In this document: one piece after another, positions 22,467 through 37,400 of the stretch | Numbering within the stretch: position 1 is the first letter of the stretch | How the letters are laid out: every line of letters starts with the position of its first letter | Source of the DNA: Petrolisthes cinctipes | Lineage: Eukaryota; Arthropoda; Malacostraca; Decapoda; Porcellanidae | DNA: 64,000 nt | Reading direction: 5' to 3' | Assembly (NCBI GenBank): GCA_033782935.1 | Contig: JAWQEG010003724.1 | Span: 23,501 to 87,500 of the forward strand | Position numbers and translations under genes: made by a program | Notes under the pieces: model-generated | The model's database searches: none | Told to the model about the DNA's origin: nothing | The model's input: the letters and a program-made list of their open reading frames with translations, nothing else

Positions 22467-25400
22467 CTGTAATGTATATACACAGGGCTACTATATCATC
22501 ACACAATAACATTGCACTAATTTGTTTTAATTTTAAGTATGATATATAAACACCATTTGGTAGAAAAAAATAATGTAATAAGATATTGTTAAGACTGAGA
22601 ATACAATATATTACAAAATGTGTTAAGAAAATATGCCAGCCTTATCTGATAAATTGCAAGTTTTCCATATGGGCCTTATGAAAGCATTAAAATTAAGGGA
22701 TAACTCACATCATTCTCCGAGGTGCCACACAATGTACAACACTTGCACTCAATGCACTGCCATCGGTATTGCCTCACTGAGATCATCATGTGTGGTGTGA
22801 ACTGTAGGCAAGTTGGGTGACCTGAAGGAACGAGAAAGGAAATACATGTTAACAGTGATCTTTATAGCCTTAAAATCTGTCAGTTTTCTATCATACGTCT
22901 GTTAGGAAGGATTGTCGTGGATCTGTCACTTACAAGTATGATTATTTATTACACATTATTAGCATTACAATACTGTATGCTAAATGTCGGGGAACTCATT
23001 GCCATTTCTTCCAACATTCAACGTCACGTACAACAACATGGCGAGATTCAGCTTCATATTTCATTGCTTTCACAGTCATAATCTTAATAAAATGTATAGA
23101 CAGATTATGTTCAAAGCTTTATTTAATGTACAGTACAATTAGAATCAAGGCAATCATATCAATGTTAGTAAAGATTATGGATATATTCCCATGAATTGAA
23201 GCCTTGTTTTCTCATGAAAACTTTCCCCTCAAAGTTAGCCAGGGCTGAACATCAACAACTTTTCCAACTCATTTGGCAAGATTTTACTGCCTCTCCATCC
23301 CAAAGGGGTTATCTACTTCTTGCACACAGGAGAACCCCTAGAGGGGATTTCTGTGGCAATGTAATGTGTTGTGTAGAGAAGGCATTCTTGGGTAGACATA
23401 GGCCTACTGTATAGCTGGTATAAGTGAAACTTTAATGAATATTTGTGTTGTGTAACTGGGGCTGGTTTGACACCCCAGTTGCTGGTAACCAGCTACCAAG
23501 GTCTTGGGAAAGAAATTAGAATCCAGGCAATTCCTTGAATCTCCTGACACCTTGGCAATAGTATATCCCTGGGTGGGGCTGTCTACCTCTACTACAGTGC
23601 TTGCAAGATGAACCTCACAATTTACAGTATCCATCAATTATTGTGAGGATTTAGATGCAGGTTAAATTTAGGGTTGTAATAAATCACTCTGGGATGGGTA
23701 GGTTTGGTTAGGCTTTGGATTGGATTAGATTAGGTAGGCTATATGATTCACAAGGTGTAAAGTTACGGTACGATGGGGGACGCTCCATAGCAGATGATGC
23801 ATAATTATCTGCAACTTTATTCCACTATCATTATATATTAAAATGGATGCAACTTCTATAAATGTTCAAACTCGTGTATCATTATGGTCTTTCAATTTTG
23901 TGTGTTTCTCTGTGCTCATTGTGAAATACTTCATACCCATTTTTCATATTATCAAAAGTCCTGAAAAGAAACACATAAGCTAGTTGGAAAGTCCCTCACT
24001 AAGGCAAGAAGTGTGCTGCTCCCATATTTATCATGATGGGAGAAACTCCAGGGGCCATTTATCCAAACCACTACAGGAATAGATGGTTTGCATTCAGAAA
24101 ACAGAAATTACCATCAATATTGTAGTGTCCTCCATAACATGAAACAACAAAATAATCAGAAAAAAAAAATGGAAATCTTCAAACAATACCAAGTTTGACC
24201 CAACAAGAGTGAAAGTAGTTGTAACACAAAGTCAAATGAGAGAAGACTCACACTCCTCACTGGGGTCATCTCATTCAAGCTCTCAAATAATGCAAGTATT
24301 GGAGATGAGGTACCTGTATCTCCATCATTTATTAATCTCAGGCATACAATCTAAAATTCCATTCTCAGCTAAGTTTATCCTTCCTGAAATGCTTGATGAC
24401 TGGGTACAGAATGTGTTAAAAAAAATCTTGAGCCTATGGACTGCTTATTCAATACTGTATATGGGAATGAATGGGTCAAAAGGAGTACGGTATAGCTGGT
24501 AAACACACCACCTAGTCCACCCTGGTTCACATGTTCAATCTCAAACAGATGCTAATGTAAACTGTGAATAGTGATGGATCTGTGACATGACAATAATCCC
24601 TTAGTCACAATACCAGGTAAAAAAAGTATCATACATAAAACCATTTTTCACCAAGCAATGCCAGGTAGAATTGGGAGTACAATACACAGAGTGGACCAAT
24701 TGGAATGCTGTACAGTAAAGTACTGTATAAGTGTCGCCCCAATCCGCTATCTTTTTCTTTCAGGTTTTGCCCGAGATTTGAATCATCTCATGCAACAGCG
24801 AATGATGGTGACTAATTGTTTACTACCTTAGCAATAATGTATAACTGCTTTCTCATCTTAATTTTTTGCTTTTATGGTACCATAAGTAAAATACAAACAA
24901 TACCAAATCACAGTCCACAAAAATTTACAAAAGTGATTTTATACAACACACAAACACAGGAATCTACTCACATGAATAAAAGGCCTAATTTCAAGTGGAA
25001 AGAACCAGAGCACTAATACCTGGTTAGAGCATTAAACTGCACTGTGTTTACAATGATTACTATAAAAATAAGTAGCACTGTTACTCATCCAGTGCTGTAT
25101 CAAGATGATTCAGAGCTTCAACAAGACCTGAGTATCATATTTGGCTAGAGGTTGTACAGTACATGTAAGGTTAGGATAATGCATGTCAGGGAAATGTCTG
25201 TAAGAAAATGAGAGATAAAAGGGCAGTGAAGTAATTAAAGATATTTTATAAGTTAAGAAAAGTAATGTTGGGAATGTCTTATGCTTCCACTTAAAAAGAC
25301 AATAGATTTTATAATAATTATGTACCATCACAACATAAAAGAGATTAATTAAGTATCATCCAACAATTCAGAATTCAGGAAAGTTAGATTTTACTAACAG

Positions 25401-28400
25401 ATAACTGAAATTGTAATTTTGTATTTATGAACAATAAAATTTATAAAAACTACATATGAAAAAAAATCATTCATATCAACAAATATAAACTTACTTCTTT
25501 ATGTAATGCACTGACACAGAAAACATACAATCCTAAACCTATCTATCTACAGTATCAATAAATTAATATAAATGTAATGGAAAACACCAATAAAAAATCT
25601 GGATGAGACACAAAAAGCAAAAAAAACATCAAAAACTCTGCAAATGGGAAACAAGCAGAAGAAGCAACACAAAAAATTTAGACGTGAGAGTTTCTGAAGA
25701 TGGTGAGTGCCACTTACGTTGTGTTGAGGGGGGGTGTGGAGAGGCAAGGTATGGGCCGTGAAGAGAACGAATTAGAGTCACACGGCAAAGTGAAACTAAC
25801 ATATAATATGGGGAAAGTTGTAAATGTTAGCAGCCTCTCTCTAAATATAATTCATGTGGAAATGGGAACTGGAATTCCCAAAGCCTCATAATTGGTGTAC
25901 ACTTGATTAAAAAAAATAAAAAAAATTGTTACTGAGGTGTATGATGACTTAAACTGAACAATCTTACTGCGTTGTTGGGGTTGGGAGGTGAATGTGTGAG
26001 TGGATGAGTTACTGTACAGAAATAGAGTACAGTATCTGGTTAGAAGAATATTACACAGTACTGTATGTCTTTGAATCATCCAACAAATATGCACTGGTTC
26101 CCTCTTCTAAGAGCCAAAGAGCCAACTTTGATAACAGTAATCCAATTAACCCTTCTTTTAAATATTAATAATCCGATAACTTTAACGGTAAGAATTGAAG
26201 GCAATACAAGCCTGAAGGAAATCAAAACAATTTTGCCAGGTAAGGAAAAATGCACTTCAGGCACTTCGATAAACATTAACAAGAGTTTGCAACATAAGAA
26301 AAAAGCTTCAACAATCTCTATTAAGCCTTTCAATTGTGGTGCTGTTTTACTTCACCCCAGGAGCTGCAACAATGTTCTTTACACATGACACAAGTGTAGG
26401 AATGACTTCTGTTTGTAAGAAAAGTGCATGTCATGTATGAGGCTTTGTGAATCTGGCCCCAAGAGAGCAGAATCAACATGGGGATAGGAGAGTAAATTAG
26501 AAATCTTTTTCTATTTCTGTATATTGTACTGAGAAAAGGACAAGCAGTCTGACCAAAAATTATTGACAAACTCCAACATCTGAAAATATAAATGTGGTGG
26601 AACGGAAGCAAAAATGTTAACAATAACTTAACTAGATGATTAACTACAGATACTGACTGACCATGGTAGTAAATCGGAGGGTGGTAAGATATTGCTTGCT
26701 CAGCGAAACAACAATATTTTTTGGCTGACTGTACCAAAGTGAATATGATAGTGGATAAGGAGACAGTGATCTGGAGGCTGGAGGAATGTGACAGCAATGG
26801 GACAAGCAACAGGGTCTGCAGCAGATAAGCAAACATTACAGAGAACGGAAATTCTGACACTGTGAGAACTATGACTTGTGATGATGAAGGAAAAAAAAGA
26901 CTCCCAGTGAACATGTAGTTGTGACTGCTACTGAACACTTTCCACACTCAACCAGTCAATCAATCAAGCAAGCAAGCAAACAAGGAAGAGGATAAGACAG
27001 TCAAAGAAATACATCTTTGGCTAACCTCCTCCATTCTCTCTTTACTTTCTATCACTTCCTGCCAACAGATGTACCGTACACACTATTACTCAGGAACAAA
27101 ACAGTACTGTATGTACACACAATTTGCAAAATCTACCGGTATCGTCACTGACACACGTAACACTCAAGTACAGTATAATCAGAGCAAAAGAATAGACAAT
27201 AATGTGAATATTTACTTTGATACTACAGGTACCAGACTTAAAAACAAATTCATCAGACAGCAAAGTATATATATAATAATGAATCAAGACCATATCTACC
27301 AATACCCTGTGAAAAGAATAGGCAAAACTGCAGTCATTACAAAATATACAAGTTTATGAAACACTGTGCATTATAGGAATGTGTACAGTAAAAAGTCGGT
27401 TCGGCTATTACACGGTAAAGTGGCTCTGGGTACAGTACTCACCAAAATATCGCACTATGGGAACTCTTGAAAATATGTAGTTGGTTCTGACACCAAGACA
27501 AAGTCATAAATTTGTCTTAAAACCCCTTTTTTGTCCCCACAACACTATAAAAACTTATCGCACAATGAAAAGGCATGTAATAGCTCTGCCGGCTGTGTAC
27601 AGTAATTCGTAACAGAGTTGTATAAACATTTATATGTAATAATTCATTACAAAACTGATACAGTATTAACTCATAGCAAAAACTTCATACAGATACTGTT
27701 GCTACATGTGGGAGAAGAAACTGATGGTACACTTGACAACAACTCCATCATTACGGTACTTCAATTATGACCATCATTTCTCAGATTGCACACACCTCTG
27801 ACTATTAAGGACATACTTCCAAAACATAGTGCCAGCCAATTGCTCACTTCCTTTTCCAGCTTCTCTTCCTTATTCAATACAGTAATTATACGTTGTGCTT
27901 CAAATTTTGATATTAGGAGAAAAAGGACAGGTATACAGTCCAGGGCATCCCACAAAAAACTTGCATTATTTCAGTTTACTTAGCATATACTAAGCCCAAA
28001 ATTAGTTAGCCTATATGAAAGTTTTCCTAGATTTTATAAGTTATTGAATTGCAAAGATTGAAGAGTAAATCAGTAAACATACTTTTAATAATTGAAACTC
28101 AATAACAATTAAGAAGTAGTTACACTTTCACAAACTAATTCTTGCTCAGAAGTAACTACTAAACTTTCGAGGTCTTACATGTTTTTCTTGGGACAGATAG
28201 GATTTACATCATGCAAAGAGAGAGAGACAGAGGGAAACAAGAAAGAGAAAATATTACTGTAGTTCCGGGGGAAAAAAAAAAGTCAGATAAAACAGATCGA
28301 GAAATTATATCTTTCTTCAAGTATCCTCACTACTTTATCTTTAACCAGCTGACATTAAGTTTTACAAGCACTGCCTCCTTGAAAATTGTCTCCAGCTCAC

Positions 28401-31400
28401 CAGATCTGCCACAGTCTGAGCAGGATACAAGCTCCTCTGGATCCCCGGTCTTCTTGTTGAGCGTAGTGTCACCCAGGCAAAAGTCACAGTACGGACTAGG
28501 CAGCGCCCGGTTCTTGTCTTCCTTCAGAGATTTCTATGGAAAGAGAAGTCCAGTGATATAGAGTTAAAAATTTCATGGTAAAACAATAAGTATTGATTCT
28601 AATAATGCATGTTCCTATTAAAATATTCCAGTACAACCTTGATTAGGAGTTGAACATCACAACTTAATATTAGAACTGTTTAAAATAGACATAGAAACAG
28701 AACACTTTCTTATGACCTTCATTTTTGTAGGAGTTACATACTGTTACGAAATGCTGTATTTATTTACCATAATATAATGTGTTAAAATAACAACTCCTTA
28801 AAGTACAGTAATATACAGTAGTTCATAAACACTACACTGTACACTGATACATTCTTGTATGATTTTCTTTGAGTAGAAACATGATAATTGCATTACGTAC
28901 TTTATACTATTTCACACTTTTACCAGTACTCATTATGAGTAACTCAGATCCAAGTTGCAATGCAATCCAGAATTTTTCACTCAATTGCTGAAAAATTAAG
29001 TGCTTATAATTGTACAATTATCCCTAGAAGCATGACATTATATAACTTAACAATAACATAAATGCAAGCTAAAATTAGGTAACAAAATATAGTAGAGGAT
29101 CACATTCATTACAATCATATATTCAAACCCAAGACATACCTTCCTTCCACTCGGTTTAGCATCTACATCAGGGTTGTGGTTGCTGTCACCTTTACGGCTT
29201 AATTTTACTATCTGCACAAACAGAAGTGCAAGAATATTTTAGTGAATATGCAATATGAATGCCGTGTATGTAAGGTACTGTAGTGTAGTTAAATGTTCTT
29301 AACATTCTCATATTTGGATGACTTACATGGGTAATAAGTGCCGTACAGTCCACTGGTGCTCCATATTTTAGTTAAACTTTTATCAAAATTTATTGAGTTG
29401 GGTTAAACTTGCCACTGCAAGCCAATCATATGTGTGAATCCTGACTAAACATAGAATAATCAATGCACTTACGATCTATACAGATTAGTCAGCTGTATAT
29501 GAGAAAGTTAACACTGTCCCTTGAGTGTATGACTGGCTAAAAGAATAACTTGACCTCACGGGTTTATGTAATATCTTTTATTAAAATATATGTTACTGAA
29601 GTCCAAAGAAATCAAACATAAAAACATTAGAATAATGTAACAAGAAATATTAATAAACAATAAGCATCACAGATAAATAACTATCATCAAAACTAGATTT
29701 CCAATTCTAACAACAATCTTACCTGGTGTTCATGATCAGGGAGTGTGTGGTGGAGAGTGGCAGGGCTTGCATCCCTTAGAGACTCAGGAACTGGGACTGA
29801 ACCTGGGGGCAGATTTGGAGCAGTGGCAGGGGGAAGCAGAGCAGGTGAAGGAGATCCCACACTTGACCATCCCCCAGATGTGGCATTAACCCCTCCACCA
29901 GTACTACCTTTACCCCTCCCACCATTACCCCCTCCAAGTACTGGCACTCCACCTGTGCCACCGCTGGAACGTCTACCACTACTGCTGCCGCTGCTACTGC
30001 TGCCACTGCGACCTGAGTAATTAGGTTAAGTCAGAGTGAAGTGATCCCTGTTAATTTGAGTGAAGTGCTCCCTGTTAATTTAAAGAGGAAGGTGTGATTC
30101 TGTTAGCATAGTGCAGGCTAATGATTCCTTCACCCTGTGTATAATATAGATTATATCAGTTGTGGTCTGTTTTGTGGCACAGTACAGAATAATCAGAAGC
30201 CTCCATATTGCCAATAACACAAGTACAGTACAGTATTAACCAACCCAGATCATGAGGACACGAGATACTGCCTGTAAATGGAGCATAAGAAAGAGACAAA
30301 AATACTGTTAATCTTCAGGTACTTCATACATACAGAAACGTAAACTAGACATTCTATACTCAACTTTTATTGTATTATTTGCTATTTTGATGTACCGGAT
30401 ATATCTATGCATTTACTCACATTTCTAGTAAGCCTCAGTACTGTATCTCTAACTCAAATATGACCATGTGGTATTATACAGTACTGTATATCCAATACTG
30501 TACAGCATTCTCCTCCTTTTAGTAATGTTTCATAAAACAAGAGCATATCCTTATCTGCATTCCTTACTTAACTATAGCAACCTTAACTTTACAATGCTCT
30601 AGTTGCAGTGCAAACAATGAAACTTAACAGTGACCTGGAAGAGGAAATTACAGCAAGTTATAAAATGTGTATTATGTAGGGTACTTGCTTTATACATACA
30701 GTACATACACTCTATATTGAGTATAAGCAGTGTCATGCTAAAAAAAGGACAAACAACTACCAAAGAAATACTGAACACACAGGAAGGAATCACAAAGACA
30801 TGCATCACTGCTTGCTTCACTAACATTGTACTGAGGAGGCGACAATACACCAAGCTGGAGAAAGGAGATTTAAGGCAAGGTGTTTACATTCAGGGATGCT
30901 CTCCAATCAACACATACATTGCATTTAATTAGTATGTAGCACCTCACCTAACAGCTTTTAACATTACTGTAATCTCCTTTTAATACCAGATGTTTGTTTT
31001 TGTTGGAAGGAAATGCACTTGCTGCCCAAAATGTTTAGAAAGATATGATTTAACTTATAAACAATATTCTACCCTTAAAAATATGATTGGGTTGGACAAA
31101 ATAAACCAACTAACTAACAAGGTTCTGCAATGTTGTTTGTTTCCTGGTGTTTCTGTCTTTGGTGTTTCATATTTTCCTAAGGAAGTTGTATATTGATATG
31201 ACTGGTGTTCATTTGGCCTATCTAAAATATATCATGTTGTAATAGCACTTCTAAAGTCTGTATCCTGAGAAACTGAGGGTAGTTACTGCACAAGAGTACT
31301 GATATGATGCACATGTGAGTAACCCAGTCAAGAGAACATACATGGATGCAAATACACGATATCATTCTTAACTGTTTAAGCTATGTCAACATAAAGACAT

Positions 31401-34400
31401 GCAACATACCACAACACCAATTAATGAACATAATTATTTTATTATTCTTAACTCTTACATAACTATAAGGTATTGCCTTATGGAACCTTGTGTGTGTGTT
31501 AACAAGGACATATAATTATCCAGTAGCATACAGTAAGACACACTCATCCATGTACAGTCGCGGCACATAGTCCTTGACCACGGTATAAGGGTAAGTCTGT
31601 TCAAGGACTATGTGCCACGACTGTACATTAAGAGATCCAATTGGTGGACAACTAAGACTTGCAGTAGGTGGTGAAGCTCAGACACACAGACAATGACAGT
31701 GACGTCTTCATGCTCGATAACACCCTTCCCTTAACACACACAATCCTGTCTCATTATTGCCTCCAGTCCCATCTCCAGCCTCCCACTTGACTACAGTATC
31801 TGTTGGATCACATAAGAGCCAGGTCCAGATGTTTCACTAACAATGTATCAGTGGCTTGGAGTTTAATGTATCACAATGCCAGGGGTGTCAGGTTTGTCTG
31901 GGACTGTACCATTGTAGATCTCTGTAAGCACAAGCAGGCAAACAGCAAAAGCAATACTATTGAAGCAACCCAAGTACTGTACAGTACTGTAAAATTGAAG
32001 AGCGAGTGTCAATGTGTGAGAAGAAATAAGTATTGTAGAAATGTTATGCTTTAACTCTTTGTTTGAGTAAAAAAAGGATTAATATCCAAATATAGTATGG
32101 GAAATTTCATGTTAATATTAGCCTTTCTTCAATGTATCATAGACAAATTTCATATTTTGGTTTCTTTTGGACATTAGTTTCTTTATGTACTCAAAAAGAG
32201 ATTTATAACATCTTAAACCACTACTTTACAAACTCAAACAAATATCAAACAAACAATGTGAATTATCTTTTTAAAATATACATGTACAGTATCACATCTT
32301 TATAGCAGCACTAATCAATTAAAGGACTTTTCATCCTGGCTATCATTCAATTAACTGTTAATCACTTTGGTTATTATACACTACAATTGCCAGACAGTCT
32401 TTCAGCCATAGGAAAATTCAGAACTAAAGCAAGGGAAGATAGTCTCAAATTCTCAATTCATCTATATCCAACAGTGAGTTACTTGAAGGCATTCATTCTG
32501 GCTAGTTAATTGCAAAGGGTAGTTTTGAGCAATAAAAGAATCTAGTAAGAGTCCTGTGACTGTTAACATCATCAATACCCCATTTCCCTTTCTTCAAGGG
32601 GTGTGGAGGCTTTAGTGCCGTGGGTAGAAAAGGGAAGCAGAAATACAGAAAGTAAGGAAAGATTACCCAGTGATATGGGTCACATACACAATCACTCTCC
32701 CTTTCAAGCCACAAAAATTCTGTTATATTGTCAGTAAATTGTTAGACACCAATTTTTCTCAAATTTTTTCAATAAACAACATTTATACAAAGGAAGATTG
32801 TTACATAGTTTGCAGGAAAATTGTACTGGTATCTTGAAATTCACTAACAACATCATAGATCCCTTAATTAAGATTGAAATTCTCCACAGAAATGCAGTAG
32901 ACAAACAAACACATAACAGCATCCGATATCCCCTCACACAATCTGCAAAATCATTAAAGTTCTGTATTTATTCTGACTGACAGCAAATTTCTACAGCCAC
33001 TGTCAAAGAGGTTTTTTGAATTGGCTGATGTGAACTGTTATCCATAGTGTGGCGAGGTTTGAACAATCACAGATAACCATTGTATTCTTGGCTCTGGAAA
33101 TTTAATGTCAGCGAGATAAGAGACACTAACGACTTGTATTGTAATATACTCTCTCCCACTTACATTACAGTACAGCAGAGGGAAACATAATCTATTCTGA
33201 AGACAAATTATAGGATTGGTTTGGGTGGTAATATAGAAGGAAATCGATGGATGGTCAAGGAGGGATAAAGGTATGTAGTTCTAAAACCAAGGGAAGTGAA
33301 CCAGTCAATGGAAAAGTAGAAACAGTAATGGTGATCAGAATGGAGGATGTAAACGAAGGAGAGATAGTGAGAATGGTTAGTCAAATATGCAGGAGTCACA
33401 CAAAAACTGTCCCTGCAACACACTACAAGTCATTGGCCAGGGTAATTTTTTGTGCCATCCCGTATATTCTGTACATATATAGAAGTGTAATAAAAAAAAA
33501 GATGGTGTACATGTGTGTATATGAGATGATGAAGGAGGAGGGATCATACCAGTGGGGGAGGTGTCGTGACCGGCCGAGAGGTAGCCGAGGTAACTGTCCT
33601 GGAACTCAGCCAGACCAGCCAAAGCATCCGGCTGGAAAGGGGGATGTTGCTGTGGGGGTGGGGGTGGTGGTTGGTGGTAGCCTGTAGTGGCGTCGGCCCT
33701 GGGGGGGGTTGGGGCCCGGCTGTTTCCTCCACCTCCTCCCCTACTGCGCCCACCCCCCCCACAGTTGGTCCGGCCGCCTTTGTGGGTGTGGGAGAGATGG
33801 TAGGACAAGCCCTGCCGGGTCTTGTACCGCGCCCCACACACTGCAAGGTGACACCCGACCCACATGCTCTTTTAGTCACCAGCACCACATTGAAATTCTC
33901 TAGTTATATTTTTTTACTACTGTACAACACTCTCAAAGCATTTGTACAAAACTTGGGATCACTGAGTAATAAACATCATATAATTCATCCATAAGATGGA
34001 CATCATACTGCAATAAAGAGAAACAACAATATCTTCACTCGTTCTTTATCCAGAGAGACCTGTTAATGTAGCAGGTCAGAGAACGAAATATTAGTACTGT
34101 ACTGTATACATAGGCACAGTACAGTAATACAATAGCATGTTGCTAATGGTTATGGTTTATGCTTAAATCTGTTAATATCTTCCTACATAAGTTACCAACA
34201 TAATGTCCATAATTATCTATTTCCCATTTAGTACTTGGGTTTGAGATATTTAATCTTAAACACACCAGTAATTATAATAAACAATAACAACAGTCATGAT
34301 AAAGTGCCAAAGTACGAACAGGCCACACAATCATTCATTCTATTCTTTAGTACAGTTCCATATACTGTACATAATTGTATTGTATATCATTAGCTACCCT

Positions 34401-37400
34401 CCACAGCAACTTATTTTTTTCCTCAACGATTTCCCACAGTTTATCATAGGGAAGTAATTGAACCCTTCTCTCATCACTCTTACAGTACAGTATACAATTA
34501 GCCATTTGTTCTTCTAAGGAATACTTGAATAGATGAGACTGGCTTCCTGTCTCCTTAAGCCTATGACCCCAAATAAATAACATTCCTTAACTTTCCATAC
34601 ATAATAAAACTCTTTCAACTTGTTTCATAATCCAAGAGCAAAGATGGTATAGTACTGTACAACAGTAATGCAAAAATGGTTTAATACTGATTTTGCCGAG
34701 TCTTGGACAGTAACCTTGGCTTTCAACAACAAATAACATATACATAGACAAAATAGTAATGAGGTAATAAAATGTTGAAGGAAACAGAGGCAGATCAGGT
34801 AATTGTAGGAAAAAATGAATAAGTTTCAGTGTCTGGAAATTAAAGCAGCATTGTATATTGCAAAAATAGAGGCAGGACAGGCATCAATCTCTTAATATAA
34901 ACTTTGGAATAATGTCATAACTTTGCCATGGTGTCAGCATCACCAAACTGGCAAAAAATTGGCACATTTTGGCATCATGGAAGCAGATTACATTGGAAAT
35001 GGTAGCCGAGTTGAATGTAACTTTGAATCAAGTTGGCAAGAAGCAGACAAACAGTAGAAACTAAGTTGTCAAGAGTTGCATAAAGCAATCACACAGTTGA
35101 TACAAACCAGGCACGCTGCTGTGATCAATGTGCTTGGTAGCTGTGGCAATTCCCTCTCAACTTCACAGCATTTAATATCATTCCTTAGTAATAAAACTGT
35201 ATAAAATATTGGACAACATCATTCTTATGGACAAATGTAGCAATCTGATAATATTTCTTTAAGTACCTCCTTACTTTAATTATGCTGGAAGTTCAATTCT
35301 TGCTTAACTTCTTACAGAAATTAAGACAATCACATACGATGCTTCTCTTCTGAAAAAAATTTATCTATGCAAGAGAGGGTGAACCTTTTGTATATCAGAC
35401 TCTTGGTTTTAGTATCACAGTTACTGAAAGATATTAACAATCAATCAGGTGTTTTTTCTTGGGTCATTATTGGTGCATGTCCATATCTTATAAGTAAAAA
35501 TATATTACTCCTCTGTTTTATACTTTTACACAGTTAGCAAGAGGCTACAGCACACACCACCTCCATCCAGAGGTACAAAAATTTTATAGAATCAATGGTG
35601 ATTATGAGAGATGGAACAACACAGAACTGAAATCATGTACAGTATAGTACCAGGGCCATATTTTGGTACTCCACCTTTGGTTTAGGAATTGTCTAATTTG
35701 TCAGTTGGTGTGCTGAGTCAGACTGGAAATTTTGATAGAAAACTGTTGATCTATTACAATATTTTCACCTGAATCTCAGAGCCCTAATGCTGACTAATCA
35801 AACAATTTTTTGTAAAGGTGTGGGACAAAAATATGGCACATAGTACTGTACAGTATGCGTAGTTATGGTCAGAGGGATGAACAAGAGGAGTGAGAATGAA
35901 ATGGAGAAGGATTACAAGACAAGTATATAATGGAGTGTAACATAAGCAGAAAGAATGAATATAGGAATACATATTGAGTAGAAACCATTATTGACATTTC
36001 ACATCAGTAGTGAAATACCGGTAGTGTTGATAAAGGGTTTCTTCTCAAATGTTTTTTCCATACCCAATAAATAATGAAGGTGGCAGGTGGAGGGATTGTC
36101 AACACAGAGGGAGGGTTGGTTTTAAATGCACACAATTAGAGCAACATCTCAAACAAAAAATGTTATCAGGTGACATTCCCATGAATTAGGGTCAATATAT
36201 AATCCTTGGAATAAGTGAATGACAACACAGTCCCACACTTAGATAAAATATGAAATGCAATGGGATAATAAATTCTTTAGTAATACATTTCAAAACATAT
36301 AATTTGAGCTGTGGTATACGTAGCCCATATGACTGTGACTATTCTATACAGAACAAAGAGATTAAATAATCTTATGACTGGTGCAGCTGAAACACAGGTG
36401 AACAATATAAGCTAAGGGTCATAAGCAAGAATTATTGTGAGTTAGGTGTTCCATTTTCTTGCATAGGACCTTCTGTCAATAATTCACTGTAAATAAAGTT
36501 TCAAATACAACAGGGTTCCTTGATCAGAGAGAAGGGATTTTACTACTGAGATCAGACAGACATTTCGATCATACAGCATAGGTATGATTTCTGATAGATG
36601 ATGAAACAAGAGGAAATTACAGAACTTATCAGGAAAAAATAAATATAACATAAACTTAAGCTACGATGGTAAAGAAAATGATTTTGCCACTTTTAAGAAG
36701 AAAATTTGTAACAGGACATTGTGATATACAGTGAAATAAAGACAACAAAAGAAAAACTGAGGTGAAAAAAAATTGTCTAATGAAATAATGACACATCAAT
36801 AGAAGGTACAATGAAGGAAAGTTTATTAGAAGAGATGAAGCTTACCATAATAATTGCACAAAGAGTGAAAAAGATGAAAATTATTGAAAGGAGGAGACAA
36901 AAATACAAACCAAACCAAACAAATGACACAACAATGGAAGTACTGTACATGGGAAAGAAAATATTATTAGCTATGAAAGATGAACACTGAATTATCATCA
37001 CCATCAAACCAAACAGACACTCACGCTGGCACTCGTATGGTTTGCCTGGGGCTTCCTCGTCACCTTCCCCTGTGGTCTGTTTGGGTTGTGTCTCCTTCTT
37101 CCTCCGTCCTCTGCTGCTTGGAGTCTAAGGTAGAGAGGAAAGCCACACTGTTACATTAAGTCACTTCTCCTGCTGTTGGATGTCTAGAAAGAAATAAAAT
37201 CAAAAGAGAAAAAGAGAGAGCATATATGTATACTGTATATCTGTACATGGTCAGTTCTGCGTTACACTTTAGAGCAATTCATTAACTTTAAATTCACAAA
37301 CAACTTCTTCCTTATGTTGTATTCTGTTTGCTGCTGATCTGAAGGAAACAGTTGTAAAATGAAGTCCATAAATGCACCTCCTCGAATGGTGCTTTCATCT

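Noticed and set aside
25690..25800. Possible alternative DPF exon
   Set aside because: A donor-like AAC|GTAAGT follows a pyrimidine-rich stretch on the minus strand, but no acceptor or conserved peptide supports an exon.
33566..33994. Plus-strand frame of 142 codons
   Set aside because: It is the antisense of GC-rich DPF exon 7.
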